DNA from: Proteobacteria bacterium UBA6908
Lineage (GTDB): Bacteria; Pseudomonadota; Gammaproteobacteria; Acidiferrobacterales; UBA6901
DNA length: 17,132 nt
Assembly: GCA_002451085.1 (NCBI GenBank)
Contig: DKBE01000013.1
Location: forward strand, 1-17,132
Reading direction: 5' to 3'
Below, piece after piece: positions 15,440 through 17,132 of this stretch. The notes beneath the pieces are model-generated. The model was not told the DNA's origin. It ran no database searches and saw only the letters and a list, made by a program, of their open reading frames with translations. The stretch's first letter is position 1. Each line of letters opens with the position of its first letter. The translations under genes and the position numbers were made by a program.

Positions 15440-15444
15440 CAGGA

Positions 15445-16629
15445 TTACGGCTTGGCACGCTGTTCGAGGATTTCCACCGCTGGCAGCTTCTTGCCTTCGA
15501 GGAATTCCAGAAATGCTCCGCCGGCCGTCGAGATATACGACACCTTGTCGTAGATGTTGTACTTCTGGATGGCAGCAATGGTGTCGCCGCCACCGGCGAG
15601 CGTGAAGGCCTTCGTGGTGGCAATGGCCTCGGCAATCTTCTTGGTGCCAGCGCCGAACTGGTCGAATTCAAACACGCCGACCGGACCGTTCCACACCACG
15701 GTACCGGCCTTCATGATGATGTCGGCCAGCTCCTGGGCGCTCTTCGGACCGATGTCAAAAATCATGTCGTCATCGGCGACGGTTCCGGCATCCTTGAGCA
15801 CTGCCGGCTCGTTGGCATCAAACTTCTTGCCGACCACCACATCGACCGCGATCGGAATGTTGGCGCCGCGCTTCTGCATTTTTTCCATCAGCATCTTGGC
15901 GGTCGGAATCAGGTCCGCCTCGGCCAGTGACTTGCCGATTTTCTTGCCGGATGCCGCGAGGAAGGTGTTGGCGATACCGCCGCCGACGACCATCTGATCG
16001 ACTTTCTCCGACAGCGACTCGAGCACGGTCAGCTTGGTCGAAACCTTGGAACCACCGACGATGGCCACCATCGGGCGCTTCGGATTGAGCAGCGCCTTGG
16101 TCAGCGCATCCAGCTCTTCGGTCAGCAGAATACCGGCGCAGGCGGTCGGTGCATACTTGGCAACGCCGTGGGTCGAGGCCTGGGCGCGGTGCGCCGTGCC
16201 GAAGGCATCCATGACAAACACATCGCACAACGCCGCATATTTCTTGGCGGTATCGTCGACGTTTTTCTTTTCACCCTTGTTGAAGCGTACGTTCTCGAGA
16301 ACGGCCACCTGGCCGTCGGCCAGCATCGGGGCCTTGTCGAGGTAATCCTTGACGAGTGCCACCGGCTTGCCCATCAGGCCGGTCATGTAATCGGCCACCG
16401 GTTTGAGCGAGGCGGCTTCGTCGTACACGCCCTCTTCCGGGCGGCCGAGATGAGACATCACCATCACGCATTTGGCACCGGCCTTCACACAGTGCTCGAT
16501 GGTCGGCATCGAGGCCTTGATGCGGGCATCGGAGGTGACCTTGCCGTCCTTGATGGGCACGTTCAGGTCGGCGCGGATCAGCACGCGCTTGCCCTTAAGA
16601 TCGAGATCAGTCAGCTTGATAACAGACAT
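15445..16629 (-). CDS. pgk: Phosphoglycerate kinase
   Basis: This 394-residue monomeric kinase of the Calvin cycle and glycolysis interconverts 3-phosphoglycerate and 1,3-bisphosphoglycerate using ATP. Family signatures are RADLNVP (19-25), SHLGRP (59-64), [36 protein letters not shown], and the nucleotide-binding [12 protein letters not shown] near the C-terminus with [14 protein letters not shown]. Length matches bacterial enzymes and no residue of the core motifs appears lost. ATG at 16629 has GAGGA about 8 nt upstream. It follows gap by 105 bp, a gap filled by an imperfect hairpin element, and precedes pyk by 57 bp. Confidence 0.97.
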   Translation of the reverse strand: MSVIKLTDLDLKGKRVLIRADLNVPIKDGKVTSDARIKASMPTIEHCVKAGAKCVMVMSHLGRPEEGVYDEAASLKPVADYMTGLMGKPVALVKDYLDKAPMLADGQVAVLENVRFNKGEKKNVDDTAKKYAALCDVFVMDAFGTAHRAQASTHGVAKYAPTACAGILLTEELDALTKALLNPKRPMVAIVGGSKVSTKLTVLESLSEKVDQMVVGGGIANTFLAASGKKIGKSLAEADLIPTAKMLMEKMQKRGANIPIAVDVVVGKKFDANEPAVLKDAGTVADDDMIFDIGPKSAQELADIIMKAGTVVWNGPVGVFEFDQFGAGTKKIAEAIATTKAFTLAGGGDTIAAIQKYNIYDKVSYISTAGGAFLEFLEGKKLPAVEILEQRAKP

Positions 16630-16659
16630 CTTGTTCGTCCTCAGATAAACAACCGTCGC

Positions 16660-16718
16660 CAGGACGCCAAGATCACAAAGGGGTCGATACAGACCGACTT
16701 TGCGTCGTGGGCGTCCTG
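16660..16718. repeat. Imperfect hairpin element between gap and pgk
   Basis: CAGGACGCC (16660-16668) is the exact reverse complement of GGCGTCCTG (16710-16718). Inside it CAAAG (16676-16680) pairs with CTTTG (16698-16702), and GGTC (16682-16685) with GACC (16692-16695) around a 6-base loop. The words resemble short 'CGCCAAGACGCCAAG...GCAAAG' repeats that I recall as scattered between genes in many environmental proteobacteria. Membership in that family needs a genome search; only one copy is visible here. Confidence 0.6.
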
Positions 16719-16734
16719 TGACCGGCGTTAATGA

Positions 16735-17132
<398 letters not shown>

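Noticed and set aside
16168..16731. 187-codon plus-strand ORF
   Set aside because: It is antisense to pgk and ends in the hairpin repeat. Its tail translation ([21 protein letters not shown]) is typical of spurious ORFs over such repeats.

Overview
The window looks like part of the chromosome of a GC-rich (roughly 60% by eye) chemolithoautotrophic proteobacterium, most likely a gammaproteobacterium. The left edge carries the start of a form I (green-like, IA-type) RuBisCO large subunit gene with a divergent LysR-type regulator (cbbR). The right edge carries gap-pgk-pyk-fba, an order familiar from autotrophic sulfur- and ammonia-oxidising proteobacteria. Genus cannot be fixed from this sequence alone.

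Layout, left to right. (1) 1-1354: cbbL (minus, cut by the window edge) and cbbR (plus), separated by a 197-bp control region with nested AT-rich inverted repeats that look like CbbR sites. (2) 1362-4324: a small CPCC-type cysteine-rich protein gene (minus) convergent with cbbR, then a CHASE-GGDEF-EAL cyclic-di-GMP protein (plus). A 41-bp palindrome at 4404-4444 ends this block from both sides. (3) 4447-6392: a minus-strand run of four small genes: an exported 8-cysteine protein, a 55-residue ORF, a helical 163-residue protein of unknown function, and an exported cupin. (4) 6641-12544: a signalling island. It has a NarL/FixJ response regulator (plus) whose 3' end overlaps by 41 bp the 3' end of a convergent hybrid sensor kinase. 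Upstream of the kinase on its own strand lie two ABC_sub_bind solute-binding proteins, the C-terminal remnant of a third, and an exported alpha/beta hydrolase. No permease or ATPase gene accompanies the binding proteins. (5) 12787-17132: fba, pyk, pgk and the 3' part of gap, all minus, with a strong terminator after fba, a 12-bp hairpin between pgk and pyk, and a longer imperfect hairpin between gap and pgk.

Functionally, cbbL/cbbR and gap-pgk-fba all serve the Calvin cycle, and pyk drains fixed carbon toward pyruvate. The roughly 11 kb between them is regulatory and accessory. The most attractive candidate for something new is the hydrolase / binding-protein / hybrid-kinase / response-regulator island, which could be a periplasmic sensing pathway in which orphan binding proteins present a ligand to the kinase. 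That link is an inference from gene order. Everything else fits known families, apart from the unrecognised small genes in block 3.
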